Below are positions 25,103 through 33,944 of a DNA stretch of 49,917 nt, piece after piece (position 1 is the stretch's first letter; every line of letters begins with the position of its first letter). Origin of the DNA: an uncultured Hyphomicrobiales bacterium. GTDB lineage: Bacteria; Pseudomonadota; Alphaproteobacteria; Rhizobiales; Rhizobiaceae. The translations under genes were made by a program, and so were the position numbers. The DNA is taken from positions 1 to 49,917 of the forward strand of contig CALTTH010000033.1 of assembly GCA_943908365.1 (NCBI GenBank). Reading direction: 5' to 3'. The notes beneath the pieces were generated by a model that saw only the letters and a list, made by a program, of their open reading frames with translations, was not told where the DNA came from and ran no database searches.

Positions 25103-25996
25103 GTGATTACTAGGATTAACGCAGCGTTTGCGGGCATGATCTGTCTGCTCTCGGCTGTCGGCGCCCGCGCTGACCAGCCGAAGGATTGGCAGATGGGATT
25201 GCAGGAGGCCGCAACGCCAATCATGCACGAAATTCGTTGGTTCGAACAATATACCCTGTGGTTTATCGTTCCCGTCACGCTTTTCGTTCTCGTCCTGCTC
25301 ATTCTCGTTGTTGCGAAGTTCAGGGCATCCAAGAATCCGGTACCGTCCAAGACAAGCCACAATACGGCGATCGAAATCATCTGGACCCTGGCTCCCGTCC
25401 TCATTCTTCTTTTCCTGGCATTCCCGTCCTTCAACCTGCTCAACGCGCAGCTGACGCAGCCGGAAAATCCTGACCTGACATTGAAGGCAACCGCCACCCA
25501 GTGGCAGTGGAACTATGAATACCAGGCAGCGGAGGGCTCAGAGCCTCTGGCCTTTGACAGCTACATGTTGAAGGATGCCGACCGCGCTGCTGCCGGCAAG
25601 GAAAACCGCGCGATCTATCCGCGTCTTCTCGCCGTTGATAATGAAATGGTTGTTCCGGTGAACAAGACGGTTCGTCTTCTCGTCACCGCGGCGCCGACGG
25701 ATGTCATTCATGCGTTTGCGATGCCGGCCTTCGGCGTCAAGATCGATGCCGTTCCGGGCCGTTTGAACGAAACCTGGTTCAAGACGGAGAAAGAGGGACT
25801 TTACTACGGTCAGTGTTCCGAGCTTTGCGGCAAGGATCACGCCTTCATGCCGATTGCCATACGGGTGGTTTCCGAAGAGCAATATAAAACCTGGGCTGCT
25901 GCCGCTGCTTCTGACTTGAGCGGTGCCAACCGGGCGCTGATGGCTTCTGTGGATGGCGCAAGCGCCCTTCGCGTTGCTGCAAATGAAACCAACTAA
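25103..25996 (+). CDS. coxB: Cytochrome c oxidase subunit II
   Basis: A 297-residue subunit of the aa3-type oxidase carrying the CuA centre that accepts electrons from cytochrome c. It has an N-terminal signal-like segment (residues 1-23, ending GARA) and two transmembrane helices (about 50-72 and 92-112). The periplasmic cupredoxin domain has the aromatic patch TQWQWNYEY, the CuA ligands His in DVIHAFAMP and CSELCGKDHAFMP (C-x3-C-x3-H, then Met). The start is GTG at 25103, preceded by GGAGAGG. It is the first gene of the cox operon. Confidence 0.96.
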   Translation: MITRINAAFAGMICLLSAVGARADQPKDWQMGLQEAATPIMHEIRWFEQYTLWFIVPVTLFVLVLLILVVAKFRASKNPVPSKTSHNTAIEIIWTLAPVLILLFLAFPSFNLLNAQLTQPENPDLTLKATATQWQWNYEYQAAEGSEPLAFDSYMLKDADRAAAGKENRAIYPRLLAVDNEMVVPVNKTVRLLVTAAPTDVIHAFAMPAFGVKIDAVPGRLNETWFKTEKEGLYYGQCSELCGKDHAFMPIAIRVVSEEQYKTWAAAAASDLSGANRALMASVDGASALRVAANETN

Positions 25997-26013
25997 GGCA
26001 AGGGGTGAGGACA

Positions 26014-27717
26014 ATGGCTGGACATTCCGCACACGACGACCACCACTCTCATGATCGTGCCGCCCATGGCGCTCACGGTGACGATCACGCGCATCACGAT
26101 CATACTCCGAGCTTTGCGCAGCGCTGGTTCTTCTCGACCAACCACAAAGATATCGGCACGCTTTATCTGATCTTCGCAATCATTGCCGGCATCATCGGCG
26201 GCGGCCTTTCGGTCGTTATGCGCATGGAGCTGCAGGAACCTGGCATCCAGATCTTCCACGGTCTGGCAACCATGGTCTATGGCTTCGAAGGTGACGCAGC
26301 CATCGACGGCGGCAAGCACATGTACAATGTGTTCACCACCGCGCATGCTCTCATCATGATCTTCTTCATGGTTATGCCCGCCATGATCGGCGGTTTCGCC
26401 AACTGGATGGTGCCGATCATGATCGGCGCGCCAGACATGGCTTTCCCGCGCTTGAACAACATCTCTTTCTGGTTGCTCGTACCCGCCTTCATTCTGCTCC
26501 TCCTTTCGCTCTTCGTCGAAGGTCCGGCAGGTGCCTATGGTGTGGGTGGCGGCTGGACCATGTATCCACCGCTTTCGACGAGCGGGATGCCCGGGCCGGC
26601 GGTCGATCTTGCGATCTTCGCGCTTCACGTTGCTGGCGCATCCTCGATCCTTGGTGCGATCAACTTCATCACTACGATCCTCAACATGCGCGCGCCCGGC
26701 ATGACGCTGCACAAGATGCCGCTATTTGCCTGGTCCGTGCTCGTTACCGCCTTCCTTCTGCTTCTGTCGCTTCCGGTTCTGGCAGGTGGCATCACCATGC
26801 TTCTGACGGACCGCAATTTCGGCACCACCTTCTTCTCTCCTGACGGCGGCGGCGACCCGATCCTCTACCAGCATCTGTTCTGGTTCTTCGGTCACCCGGA
26901 AGTCTACATTCTGATCTTGCCCGGCTTCGGCATCATCAGCCACATCGTGTCGACCTTCTCGCTGAAGCCGATCTTCGGCTACCTCGGCATGGCCTATGCC
27001 ATGGTCGCGATCGGCGCGGTTGGCTTCATCGTGTGGGCACACCACATGTACACGGTCGGCCTGTCGCTTGAAGCGCAGCGCTACTTCGTCTTTGCAACCA
27101 TGGTGATCGCTGTGCCGACCGGCATCAAGATCTTCTCCTGGATCGCGACGATGTGGGGCGGCTCGCTGACCTTTACGACACCGATGATCTGGGCAATCGG
27201 CTTCATCTTCCTCTTCACGGTGGGTGGTGTTACCGGCGTTCAGCTCGCCAATGCCGGTCTCGACCGTTCGCTGCACGACACCTACTACGTCGTGGCGCAC
27301 TTCCACTACGTGTTGTCGCTGGGTGCCGTCTTCGCGATCTTTGCTGGCTGGTACTACTGGTTCCCGAAGATCACCGGCTACATGTACAACCAGAAAATCG
27401 GCAATCTGCACTTCTGGGTCATGTTCGTCGGCGTCAACCTGATCTTCTTCCCGCAGCACTTCCTGGGTCTGGCCGGCATGCCGCGCCGCTATATCGACTA
27501 TCCCGATGCCTATGCGGGCTGGAACCTGGTATCGTCCTACGGCTCCTACATCTCGGCGGTTGCTGTCCTGATCTTCCTCTTCGGCGTATGGGAAGCTTTT
27601 GCCAAGAAGCGTATCGCCGGCGACAACCCCTGGGGTCCAGGTGCCACCACGCTGGAATGGCAGCTGTCGTCTCCTCCGCCTTACCACCAGTGGGAGCAGC
27701 TTCCGCGCATCCGCTGA
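26014..27717 (+). CDS. coxA: Cytochrome c oxidase subunit I
   Basis: A 567-residue heme-copper oxidase core with about 12 transmembrane helices. It binds heme a, heme a3 and CuB and reduces O2 with proton pumping. Visible ligands and motifs are the CuB His with cross-linked Tyr in FGHPEVYI, the His pair in WAHHMYTVG, and the heme His residues in VVAHFHYV. The K-channel region follows. ATG at 26014 lies after AGGGGTGAGG; three codons upstream in the open frame are rejected. Residues 4-30 form an unusual cytoplasmic His/Asp-rich extension with 11 His. It lies 17 nt after coxB. Confidence 0.97.
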   Translation: MAGHSAHDDHHSHDRAAHGAHGDDHAHHDHTPSFAQRWFFSTNHKDIGTLYLIFAIIAGIIGGGLSVVMRMELQEPGIQIFHGLATMVYGFEGDAAIDGGKHMYNVFTTAHALIMIFFMVMPAMIGGFANWMVPIMIGAPDMAFPRLNNISFWLLVPAFILLLLSLFVEGPAGAYGVGGGWTMYPPLSTSGMPGPAVDLAIFALHVAGASSILGAINFITTILNMRAPGMTLHKMPLFAWSVLVTAFLLLLSLPVLAGGITMLLTDRNFGTTFFSPDGGGDPILYQHLFWFFGHPEVYILILPGFGIISHIVSTFSLKPIFGYLGMAYAMVAIGAVGFIVWAHHMYTVGLSLEAQRYFVFATMVIAVPTGIKIFSWIATMWGGSLTFTTPMIWAIGFIFLFTVGGVTGVQLANAGLDRSLHDTYYVVAHFHYVLSLGAVFAIFAGWYYWFPKITGYMYNQKIGNLHFWVMFVGVNLIFFPQHFLGLAGMPRRYIDYPDAYAGWNLVSSYGSYISAVAVLIFLFGVWEAFAKKRIAGDNPWGPGATTLEWQLSSPPPYHQWEQLPRIR

Positions 27718-27740
27718 GGCATTTTGTCCGAGCGTTTTGT

Positions 27741-27775
27741 CCGGCGTGACATGATAGATGTCAGTTTTACGCCGG
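27741..27775 (+). terminator. Hairpin between coxA and ctaB
   Basis: The outer stem CCGGCGT (27741-27747) with ACGCCGG (27769-27775) stacks on an inner stem GACAT with ATGTC (27748-27752 and 27758-27762). A 6-nt bulge containing TTTT separates them on the 3' side. It could attenuate read-through or stabilise the coxBA mRNA end. No T-run follows. Confidence 0.4.
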
Positions 27776-27832
27776 GCGAAATGAGAATGGCGCCGCATTG
27801 CGATGGGGCGTCTTTCGGGAAAGCAGGAAATA

Positions 27833-28786
27833 ATGACCGTTATTGACAATCGCGACACGCTGGCAATCGACGCCGCCTCGCTTTCGGAAGCCAGCGCGCG
27901 CGATTACTTCGAGCTCTTGAAACCCCGAGTGATGTCGCTCGTGGTTTTCACGGCCTTTGCCGGGCTTATTCTCGCCCCGGGCGAAATCAATCCGATCCTC
28001 GGCCTGATTGCGATCCTATGCATCGCGGTCGGCGCAGGGGCGTCGGGCGCGCTGAATATGTGGTACGATGCCGACATTGATGCGGTCATGTCCCGCACAG
28101 CCAAGCGCCCCATTCCGTCCGGACGAATTGCGCCGGGTGAAGCGCTTGCCTTCGGACTGACGCTCTCGGTCTTCTCGGTGGCTATTCTGGGTCTCGCGGT
28201 GAACTGGTTTGCAGCGGGTCTTCTGGCCTTCACCATCTTCTTTTACGCGGTCGTTTACACGATGTGGCTCAAGCGCTCGACGCCGCAGAACATCGTTATC
28301 GGCGGTGCGGCAGGCGCTTTCCCGCCCATGCTCGGCTGGGCTTGCGTCACGGGCAACGTGTCCCTCGACAGCACCATCCTGTTTCTGATCATCTTCCTGT
28401 GGACGCCCGCGCATTTTTGGGCCTTGGCACTCTTCAAGATGCGCGATTACGGCTCGGTCGGCATCCCGATGATGCCGAATGTCGCCGGGGAACGGTCGAC
28501 CAAGAATCAGATGATTGCCTATTCCGTCTTGACCATGGCGGTCGCCGTTGCACCCTATTTCTCTGGTCTTGCCGGGTTGGGTTACGGAATTTTCGCTGCC
28601 GTGCTAAGCGTCATCTTCGTCTACTGTTCCATCACCGTTCGGCGCATGCCGGATGGCGATGAAAAAATGATGCCGGCGAAGAAGATGTTCGCTTATTCGG
28701 TGTTCTACCTGTTTGCGATTTTCTCCGGCCTTCTGGCCGATCATCTCGTACCGTCCTTTGTCACGATGTTTGGAGGCGCGGCATGA
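27833..28786 (+). CDS. ctaB: Protoheme IX farnesyltransferase
   Basis: A 317-residue UbiA-family membrane prenyltransferase that converts heme b to heme o, on the route to heme a of CoxA. The first Asp-rich motif is NMWYDADIDAVMSRTAKRP and the second is in MRDYGSVGIPMMP. About nine hydrophobic segments are visible. ATG at 27833 follows AGGA. Its stop codon overlaps the start of the CoxF-like gene as ATGA. Confidence 0.96.
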   Translation: MTVIDNRDTLAIDAASLSEASARDYFELLKPRVMSLVVFTAFAGLILAPGEINPILGLIAILCIAVGAGASGALNMWYDADIDAVMSRTAKRPIPSGRIAPGEALAFGLTLSVFSVAILGLAVNWFAAGLLAFTIFFYAVVYTMWLKRSTPQNIVIGGAAGAFPPMLGWACVTGNVSLDSTILFLIIFLWTPAHFWALALFKMRDYGSVGIPMMPNVAGERSTKNQMIAYSVLTMAVAVAPYFSGLAGLGYGIFAAVLSVIFVYCSITVRRMPDGDEKMMPAKKMFAYSVFYLFAIFSGLLADHLVPSFVTMFGGAA

Positions 28787-28917
28787 TCGAGACCGTAAAG
28801 CTGAACGAAGCGCAGAAGAGGTCGAGGCGGGGGCGCAATGTCGCCCTCGGTCTCACGCTCGCGGCCCTGGTGGTGCTCTTCTACATCATCACCATCATCA
28901 AGATCGGCGGTCACTGA
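28783..28917 (+). CDS. CoxF-like small membrane protein of the cytochrome oxidase operon
   Basis: A 44-residue ORF starting at ATG 28783, which overlaps the ctaB stop as ATGA. The N-terminus is basic and soluble (MIETVKLNEAQKRSRRGRN), followed by one transmembrane helix (VALGLTLAALVVLFYIITII) and a short tail. Position and shape match the CoxF-type small proteins found between ctaB and ctaG in alphaproteobacteria (known from context, not searched). It probably supports oxidase assembly. It is short enough to be missed by length-filtered gene calling. Confidence 0.82.
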   Translation: MIETVKLNEAQKRSRRGRNVALGLTLAALVVLFYIITIIKIGGH

Positions 28918-28943
28918 TCGCACGACGCTCGGGAGGAGGGGAC

Positions 28944-29552
28944 ATGGCAACAGCTCAAAAGACGACGGGAAGCAGAAAGACGAGCAACGGCTCGATCCTT
29001 GTGCTGTGTCTTGTCTTCGTCTGCGGCATGGTCGGGATGGCCTATGCCTCTGTTCCTCTCTACCGCCTGTTCTGCCAGGTTACGGGCTATAACGGCACCA
29101 CCCAGCGCGTCGAGCAATATTCCGATGTCATCCTCGACAAGACGATGAAGGTGACGTTCGATTCCAACACCTCCAACGGTCTGAACTGGGACTTCCGCCC
29201 GGTGAACAAGATGGTCGAGCCTCGGATTGGCGAGACGATTCAGGTGACCTTCAAGGCAACCAACCGTTCTGCCGTGGCAACGACGGGGACCGCCGTCTTC
29301 AACGTGACGCCGATGGAAGCCGGTGCCTATTTCAACAAGGTGCAGTGCTTCTGCTTTACAGAGACGACGCTTCAGCCGGGTGAGACGCTGGAAATGCCGG
29401 TGGTTTTCTTTATCGATCCGGAAATCGTCAAGGCTCGGGAAACGAAGAATATTCATACACTGACCTTGTCCTATACGTTTTACCCGTCGAAAACTGAAAA
29501 ACCGGTTGCGTCCTTGCCGGCAAAGACGGAACGTGACGAAACGAGACTTTGA
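28944..29552 (+). CDS. ctaG: Cytochrome c oxidase assembly protein CtaG/Cox11
   Basis: A 202-residue membrane-anchored copper chaperone that inserts CuB into subunit I. One transmembrane helix (about residues 17-37, ILVLCLVFVCGMVGMAYA) is followed by a periplasmic beta domain with the copper motif KVQCFCF and the conserved VFFIDPEI. ATG at 28944 has a strong GGGAGGAGG upstream. The gene is within the cox operon, 26 nt after the CoxF-like gene. Confidence 0.96.
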   Translation: MATAQKTTGSRKTSNGSILVLCLVFVCGMVGMAYASVPLYRLFCQVTGYNGTTQRVEQYSDVILDKTMKVTFDSNTSNGLNWDFRPVNKMVEPRIGETIQVTFKATNRSAVATTGTAVFNVTPMEAGAYFNKVQCFCFTETTLQPGETLEMPVVFFIDPEIVKARETKNIHTLTLSYTFYPSKTEKPVASLPAKTERDETRL

Positions 29553-29662
29553 GAGAGGGAGGCGTGGTCGCAAGGCCGCGCCCGGGAATGAACCAGTCGC
29601 CTGAAATCAACTCAGCGAGACAGGTTCAACGAAATTGGGAAGAGCCTTCGGGGATTGATCAC

Positions 29663-30547
29663 ATGGCAGATACGCATCAGAAGAACCACGACTACCATAT
29701 CATAAGCCCGAGCCCATGGCCGCTTCTGGCATCGATCGGCGCTTTCGTGCTGACCTTTGGCGGCATTTGTTACATGCGCTACTTGAATGGCAGTTCCTTC
29801 AAGCTGTTCGGCTTCGAACTTGCCAATCCCTGGATGTTCTATATCGGCCTGGTGATCGTTCTTTACACCATGTATGCGTGGTGGGCGGATACGATCAAGG
29901 AAGGCGACGAGGGACACCATACGCCAGTCGTCTCGCTGCATCTGCGCTACGGCATGATCATGTTCATCGCCTCGGAAGTGATGTTCTTCGTGGCATGGTT
30001 CTGGGCGTACTTCGATGCAAGCCTCTATCCGCATGAAGCCATCCAGTCAGCCCGTCTTGCCTATACGGGCGGTCAATGGCCGCCCAAGGGCATCGAGGTG
30101 ATCGATCCTTGGCATCTGCCACTCTACAACACCGTCATCCTGCTGCTATCTGGCACCTGCGTCACCTGGGCGCATCACGCTCTGCTGCATAATGACCGAA
30201 AGGGCATGATTACCGGGCTGGCGCTCACCGTTGCACTCGGCGTGCTTTTCTCGGCCGTGCAGATTTACGAATACATGCACGCCCCGTTCGATTTCAAGAA
30301 TTCCATCTACGGCGCGACATTCTTCATGGCGACGGGCTTCCACGGTTTCCACGTCTTCGTTGGAACGATCTTCCTGCTGGTCTGCCTCTTCCGGGCCATT
30401 GCGGGTGGCTTCACGCCAAAGCATCATTTCGGCTTCGAAGCAGCGGCCTGGTACTGGCACTTCGTGGACGTTGTCTGGCTCTTCCTCTTCTTCGCCATCT
30501 ACATCTGGGGCGGTTGGGGCGCGCCTCTGGCAGAGACGGGCCACTGA
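29663..30547 (+). CDS. coxC: Cytochrome c oxidase subunit III
   Basis: A 294-residue integral membrane subunit with seven predicted helices that stabilises the oxidase core. Recognisable blocks are YHIISPSPWPLLAS at the N-terminus, LRYGMIMFIASEVMFFVAWFW (with the conserved Glu), TGFHGFHVFVGTIFL and the terminal AAAWYWHFVDVVWLFLF. ATG at 29663 is preceded by a GGGGA-type site; the open frame starting at 29549 overlaps ctaG and would add 38 unsupported residues. Confidence 0.96.
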   Translation: MADTHQKNHDYHIISPSPWPLLASIGAFVLTFGGICYMRYLNGSSFKLFGFELANPWMFYIGLVIVLYTMYAWWADTIKEGDEGHHTPVVSLHLRYGMIMFIASEVMFFVAWFWAYFDASLYPHEAIQSARLAYTGGQWPPKGIEVIDPWHLPLYNTVILLLSGTCVTWAHHALLHNDRKGMITGLALTVALGVLFSAVQIYEYMHAPFDFKNSIYGATFFMATGFHGFHVFVGTIFLLVCLFRAIAGGFTPKHHFGFEAAAWYWHFVDVVWLFLFFAIYIWGGWGAPLAETGH

Positions 30548-30628
30548 CGAGGCTTGTAAAGGGCGATGCATTTGTCGCCCTACGCTTGATGGCGAAGGGC
30601 AAGTGTCGCTTTATCTGGCGGCGAAATG

Positions 30629-30649
30629 AGCGCGGCACGTTGCCGCGCT
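30629..30649 (+). terminator. Terminator-like hairpin after coxC
   Basis: AGCGCGGCA (30629-30637) pairs perfectly with TGCCGCGCT (30641-30649) across a 3-nt loop and is followed by TCTTG. A second stem, AGGGCGA with TCGCCCT (30560-30581), lies just after the coxC stop. Together they probably reduce read-through into the DUF983 gene. Confidence 0.6.
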
Positions 30650-30677
30650 TCTTGTATCCAGGGATGGAGGAGCTAGG

Positions 30678-31058
30678 ATGCACGATACTGGAGAGTTCCC
30701 TCCCGTCGATCCTATCAAGGTCGGACTACAAGGCTGCTGCCCACGCTGTGGGCGCGGAAAACTGTTCGATGGATTTATCAAGCTGAAACCACGTTGCAGC
30801 GCCTGCGGGCTGGATTATGCTTTTGCCGACGCTGGCGATGGTCCGGCCGTCTTCGTCATGCTGATCGTCGGTTTTCTGATTATGGGTCTCGCACTCTGGT
30901 TCGATTCCGTCTTCTCGCCGCCCGTCTGGCTTCACGCGTTAATCTGGCTTCCCTTGACGGTCATCGTCTCGCTCGTTCTGCTGCGCAAGCTGAAAGGCAT
31001 CATGGTGGCACTGCAATATCGCAACAATGCCAGTGAAGGTAAAATCGACCATGGCTGA
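30678..31058 (+). CDS. DUF983 family membrane protein with zinc ribbon
   Basis: A 126-residue protein. Two CxxC pairs (GCCPRCGRGKLF and CSACGLDY) form a likely zinc ribbon. Two transmembrane helices follow (about residues 57-75 and 85-103). DUF983 genes commonly sit beside cox and SURF1 genes in alphaproteobacteria, so a role in oxidase biogenesis is likely but not proven. GGAGG precedes the ATG. Its end overlaps the SURF1 start. Confidence 0.88.
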   Translation: MHDTGEFPPVDPIKVGLQGCCPRCGRGKLFDGFIKLKPRCSACGLDYAFADAGDGPAVFVMLIVGFLIMGLALWFDSVFSPPVWLHALIWLPLTVIVSLVLLRKLKGIMVALQYRNNASEGKIDHG

Positions 31059-31803
31059 CCCCGCCGGTCTAAAGCCCTCTCACCGGCGCTTGTGGTTTGC
31101 CGGTCCGCTGGTGCTCCTGTTGCTGATTATTCTCGTGTCGCTCGGTACATGGCAGATGAAGCGCCTCTACTGGAAGGAAGCCCTGCTGAGCGAAATTGAC
31201 CTCCGGGTCCATGCCGCTCCTGTAGAACTCAGCGAAATCGAGACGATCGCCTCGTCGGGTGGTAACATCGAATATCGCACCGTTCGTCTATCTGGCGTTT
31301 TCGATCACGCCAAGGAACGGCACTTCTTCGCCACGCACCAGGGGCAGACGGGCTATTATGTCTATACACCGCTGACGTTGGATGATGGCCGGGAGATCTT
31401 CATCAATCGTGGCTTTGTACCTTACGACATGAAAGACCCTGCCAAGCGTGCGCAGGGGCAGGTGACCGGCCTTGTCACAATCGAAGGGCTAGCGCGGGCA
31501 CAGCTTGCGTCAAAGCCATCGATGATGCTGCCGGACAATGACATCGGCAAAAACATCTTTTATTGGAAAGACATCAGCGCCATGGCGAAAAGTGCCGGCG
31601 TTCCGGCAGCAACGCTCGTGCCGTTCTTCATTGATGCCAATGACGCACCTAATCCGGGCGGTTGGCCGAAGGGCGGCGTGACGCTGATCGACCTTCCCAA
31701 TAATCACCTGCAATATGCGATTACATGGTACGGTCTCGCAGCCGCCCTTGTCTTCGTGGCCGGTTTTGCCTATGTCCGGAGCATGAAAGGCCCCAAGGAG
31801 TAG
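31051..31803 (+). CDS. SURF1 family cytochrome oxidase biogenesis protein
   Basis: A 250-residue protein with an N-terminal helix (about 16-35, FAGPLVLLLLIILVSLGTWQ) and a C-terminal helix (about 225-243), a large periplasmic loop between them. The SURF1 signatures are GTWQMKRLYWK, EIFINRGFVP and NNHLQYAITWYGLA. The family helps insert heme a into subunit I. ATG at 31051 overlaps the DUF983 stop by eight bases; an in-frame ATG at 31027 has no better ribosome-binding site. It closes the oxidase block. Confidence 0.92.
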   Translation: MADPAGLKPSHRRLWFAGPLVLLLLIILVSLGTWQMKRLYWKEALLSEIDLRVHAAPVELSEIETIASSGGNIEYRTVRLSGVFDHAKERHFFATHQGQTGYYVYTPLTLDDGREIFINRGFVPYDMKDPAKRAQGQVTGLVTIEGLARAQLASKPSMMLPDNDIGKNIFYWKDISAMAKSAGVPAATLVPFFIDANDAPNPGGWPKGGVTLIDLPNNHLQYAITWYGLAAALVFVAGFAYVRSMKGPKE

Positions 31804-31897
31804 GGCAGCCTCGCTTGCACGGCTTGCTGCTGGCGGGCGAAGATTATCTGGCAACGGTTGCGGTGTCTATGAAATGCGGGAGGCGAAAGGAGCAGGA

Positions 31898-32944
31898 ATG
31901 AACATGGCCGTGTCCAAGCCGCCTCTCACCATCAGGCTCTGTGGCCCACGCGGTTTCTGCGCCGGTGTGGACCGTGCGATCCAGATCGTGGTGCTGGCGC
32001 TGAAAGCCTATGGCGCTCCGGTCTATGTGCGCCACGAGATCGTGCACAACCGTTACGTGGTCGAGGGGCTGGAAGCGAAGGGCGCGATCTTCGTCGAGGA
32101 ATTGAACGAAATCCCTGCCGAACATCGCCAGCAGCCTGTCGTGTTCTCCGCCCATGGCGTGCCGAAATCCGTGCCGGAAGACGCGCAGGCGCGCAACCTC
32201 TTCTATCTCGACGCCACATGTCCACTCGTCTCCAAGGTTCACAAGCAGGCCATGCGCCATCAGCGTCTTGGTCGCCATGTCATCCTCATCGGCCATGCCG
32301 GCCATCCGGAAGTCATCGGCACCATGGGGCAGTTGCCCGAGGGCACCGTATCGCTGATCGAGACGGTGGAAGATGCAGCGCTTTATCAGCCGCTTGATGC
32401 CGAAAACCTTGGATTCGTGACGCAGACGACGCTATCCGTCGATGATACGGCGGGCGTCATCGCCAAGCTGCAGGAGCGGTTTCCGGCCATGCAGGCGCCA
32501 GCGGCCGACAGTATCTGCTACGCCACCACCAACCGCCAGGATGCGGTGAAGCAGGCTGCCCCCGGCTGTGACCTCTTCATCGTCGTCGGCGCACCGAATT
32601 CGTCCAATTCGAAGCGTCTGGTGGAAGTGGCCTTGCGTGCCGGCGCTCAGCGATCCGTGCTCGTACAGCGTGCTACAGAAATCGACTGGAGCGAAATCGG
32701 CGACGTGCGCACCGTGGGCCTATCGGCAGGTGCCTCCGCGCCGGAAGTCATCGTCGACGAGATCATCCAGGCCTTTAAGGAACGCTTCGACACGACGCTT
32801 GATCTTGCCGTAACGGTAGAAGAGACCGAGCATTTTCTGGTGAATCGCGAGCTTCGCAATATTGAACTCACCACCGAAGACATGGCATTCGTCAATGGCA
32901 GTGCGAGCGACGCACTTCCCGCGAAAGCCATGCTGAACGACTGA
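31898..32944 (+). CDS. ispH: 4-hydroxy-3-methylbut-2-enyl diphosphate reductase
   Basis: A 348-residue iron-sulfur enzyme that makes IPP and DMAPP in the last MEP step. The three cluster cysteines are visible in CGPRGFCAGVDRA (Cys21), LDATCPLVSKVH and SICYATTNRQ. The substrate-binding NSSNSKRL block and conserved His in HEIVHN and SAHGVP are also present. ATG at 31898 has a strong AAAGGAGCAGGA upstream; the longer frame to 31874 is rejected. A few C-terminal residues follow the family core. Confidence 0.96.
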   Translation: MNMAVSKPPLTIRLCGPRGFCAGVDRAIQIVVLALKAYGAPVYVRHEIVHNRYVVEGLEAKGAIFVEELNEIPAEHRQQPVVFSAHGVPKSVPEDAQARNLFYLDATCPLVSKVHKQAMRHQRLGRHVILIGHAGHPEVIGTMGQLPEGTVSLIETVEDAALYQPLDAENLGFVTQTTLSVDDTAGVIAKLQERFPAMQAPAADSICYATTNRQDAVKQAAPGCDLFIVVGAPNSSNSKRLVEVALRAGAQRSVLVQRATEIDWSEIGDVRTVGLSAGASAPEVIVDEIIQAFKERFDTTLDLAVTVEETEHFLVNRELRNIELTTEDMAFVNGSASDALPAKAMLND

Positions 32945-32975
32945 TCCTTTTCCATCCTCTTGCGAGAGAATTCCA

Positions 32976-33944
32976 TTGGCAGTTTACACGGACATCACCG
33001 AAGATGAGCTGAGACACTTTCTTAGCCAGTATGACGTCGGCGAATTGACCTCCTATAATGGCATTGCCGAGGGTGTCGAAAACTCCAATTTCCTGCTCCA
33101 CACGATGAAAGACCCGCTGATCCTGACGCTCTACGAGAAGCGGGTGGAAAAGTCGGACCTGCCCTTCTTTTTGGGACTGATGCAGCATCTGGCCGATAAG
33201 GGTCTGTCATGCCCGCTGCCCCTGCCGCGAAAAGATGGTGAGTTGCTGGGTGAGTTGTCCGGCCGGCCGGCAGCGCTGATTTCGTTTTTGGAGGGCATGT
33301 GGCTTAGAAAACCTGAGGCTAAGCATTGCCGGGAAGTCGGCAAGGCGCTGGCGGCCATGCACGTGGCGGGCGAAGGATTCGACATCAAGCGGCCAAACGC
33401 TCTTTCACTTGAGGGCTGGAAGGTGTTGTGGGAGAAGTCCGAAGCCCGCGCCGACGAAGTCGAAAGCGGTCTGAAGGACGAGATCGATCCGGAAATCGCC
33501 TTCCTCTCCGCCAATTGGCCGAAGGACCTGCCGTCCGGCGTCATTCATGCCGATCTCTTCCAGGACAATGTCTTCTTCCTGGGCGATGAGCTTTCCGGCC
33601 TGATCGACTTCTATTTCGCCTGCAACGATCTTCTCGCCTATGACGTCTCAATCTGCCTCAATGCCTGGTGCTTCGAGAAGGATGGTTCCTATAACGTCAC
33701 AAAGGGCAAGGCGCTGCTTGAAGGCTATCAATCGGTACGTCCGATGAGTGAAGCCGAGCTGGAGGCAATGCCAATTCTGGCGCGTGGCTCCGCACTGCGC
33801 TTCTTCCTGACGCGCCTCTATGATTGGCTGACAACGCCTGCTGGCGCTTTGGTGGTCAAAAAGGATCCACTTGAATATCTGCGCAAGCTGCGCTTTCACC
33901 GCTCCATTGGCCACGTGGCCGAATATGGTCTGGTGGAAGAATGA
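32976..33944 (+). CDS. thrB: Homoserine kinase (type II, aminoglycoside-phosphotransferase fold)
   Basis: A 322-residue kinase that phosphorylates homoserine for threonine synthesis; thrC is at 46.2 kb. It has the ThrB type-II layout of rhizobia: YNGIAEGVENSNFLLHT, TLYEKRVEKSDLPFFL, then the catalytic loop HADLFQDNVFFLGD and metal-binding LIDFYFACND. The start is TTG at 32976, preceded by GAGAGAA, which gives the MAVYTDI N-terminus typical of the family. The stop codon overlaps rnhA as ATGA. Confidence 0.95.
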   Translation: MAVYTDITEDELRHFLSQYDVGELTSYNGIAEGVENSNFLLHTMKDPLILTLYEKRVEKSDLPFFLGLMQHLADKGLSCPLPLPRKDGELLGELSGRPAALISFLEGMWLRKPEAKHCREVGKALAAMHVAGEGFDIKRPNALSLEGWKVLWEKSEARADEVESGLKDEIDPEIAFLSANWPKDLPSGVIHADLFQDNVFFLGDELSGLIDFYFACNDLLAYDVSICLNAWCFEKDGSYNVTKGKALLEGYQSVRPMSEAELEAMPILARGSALRFFLTRLYDWLTTPAGALVVKKDPLEYLRKLRFHRSIGHVAEYGLVEE

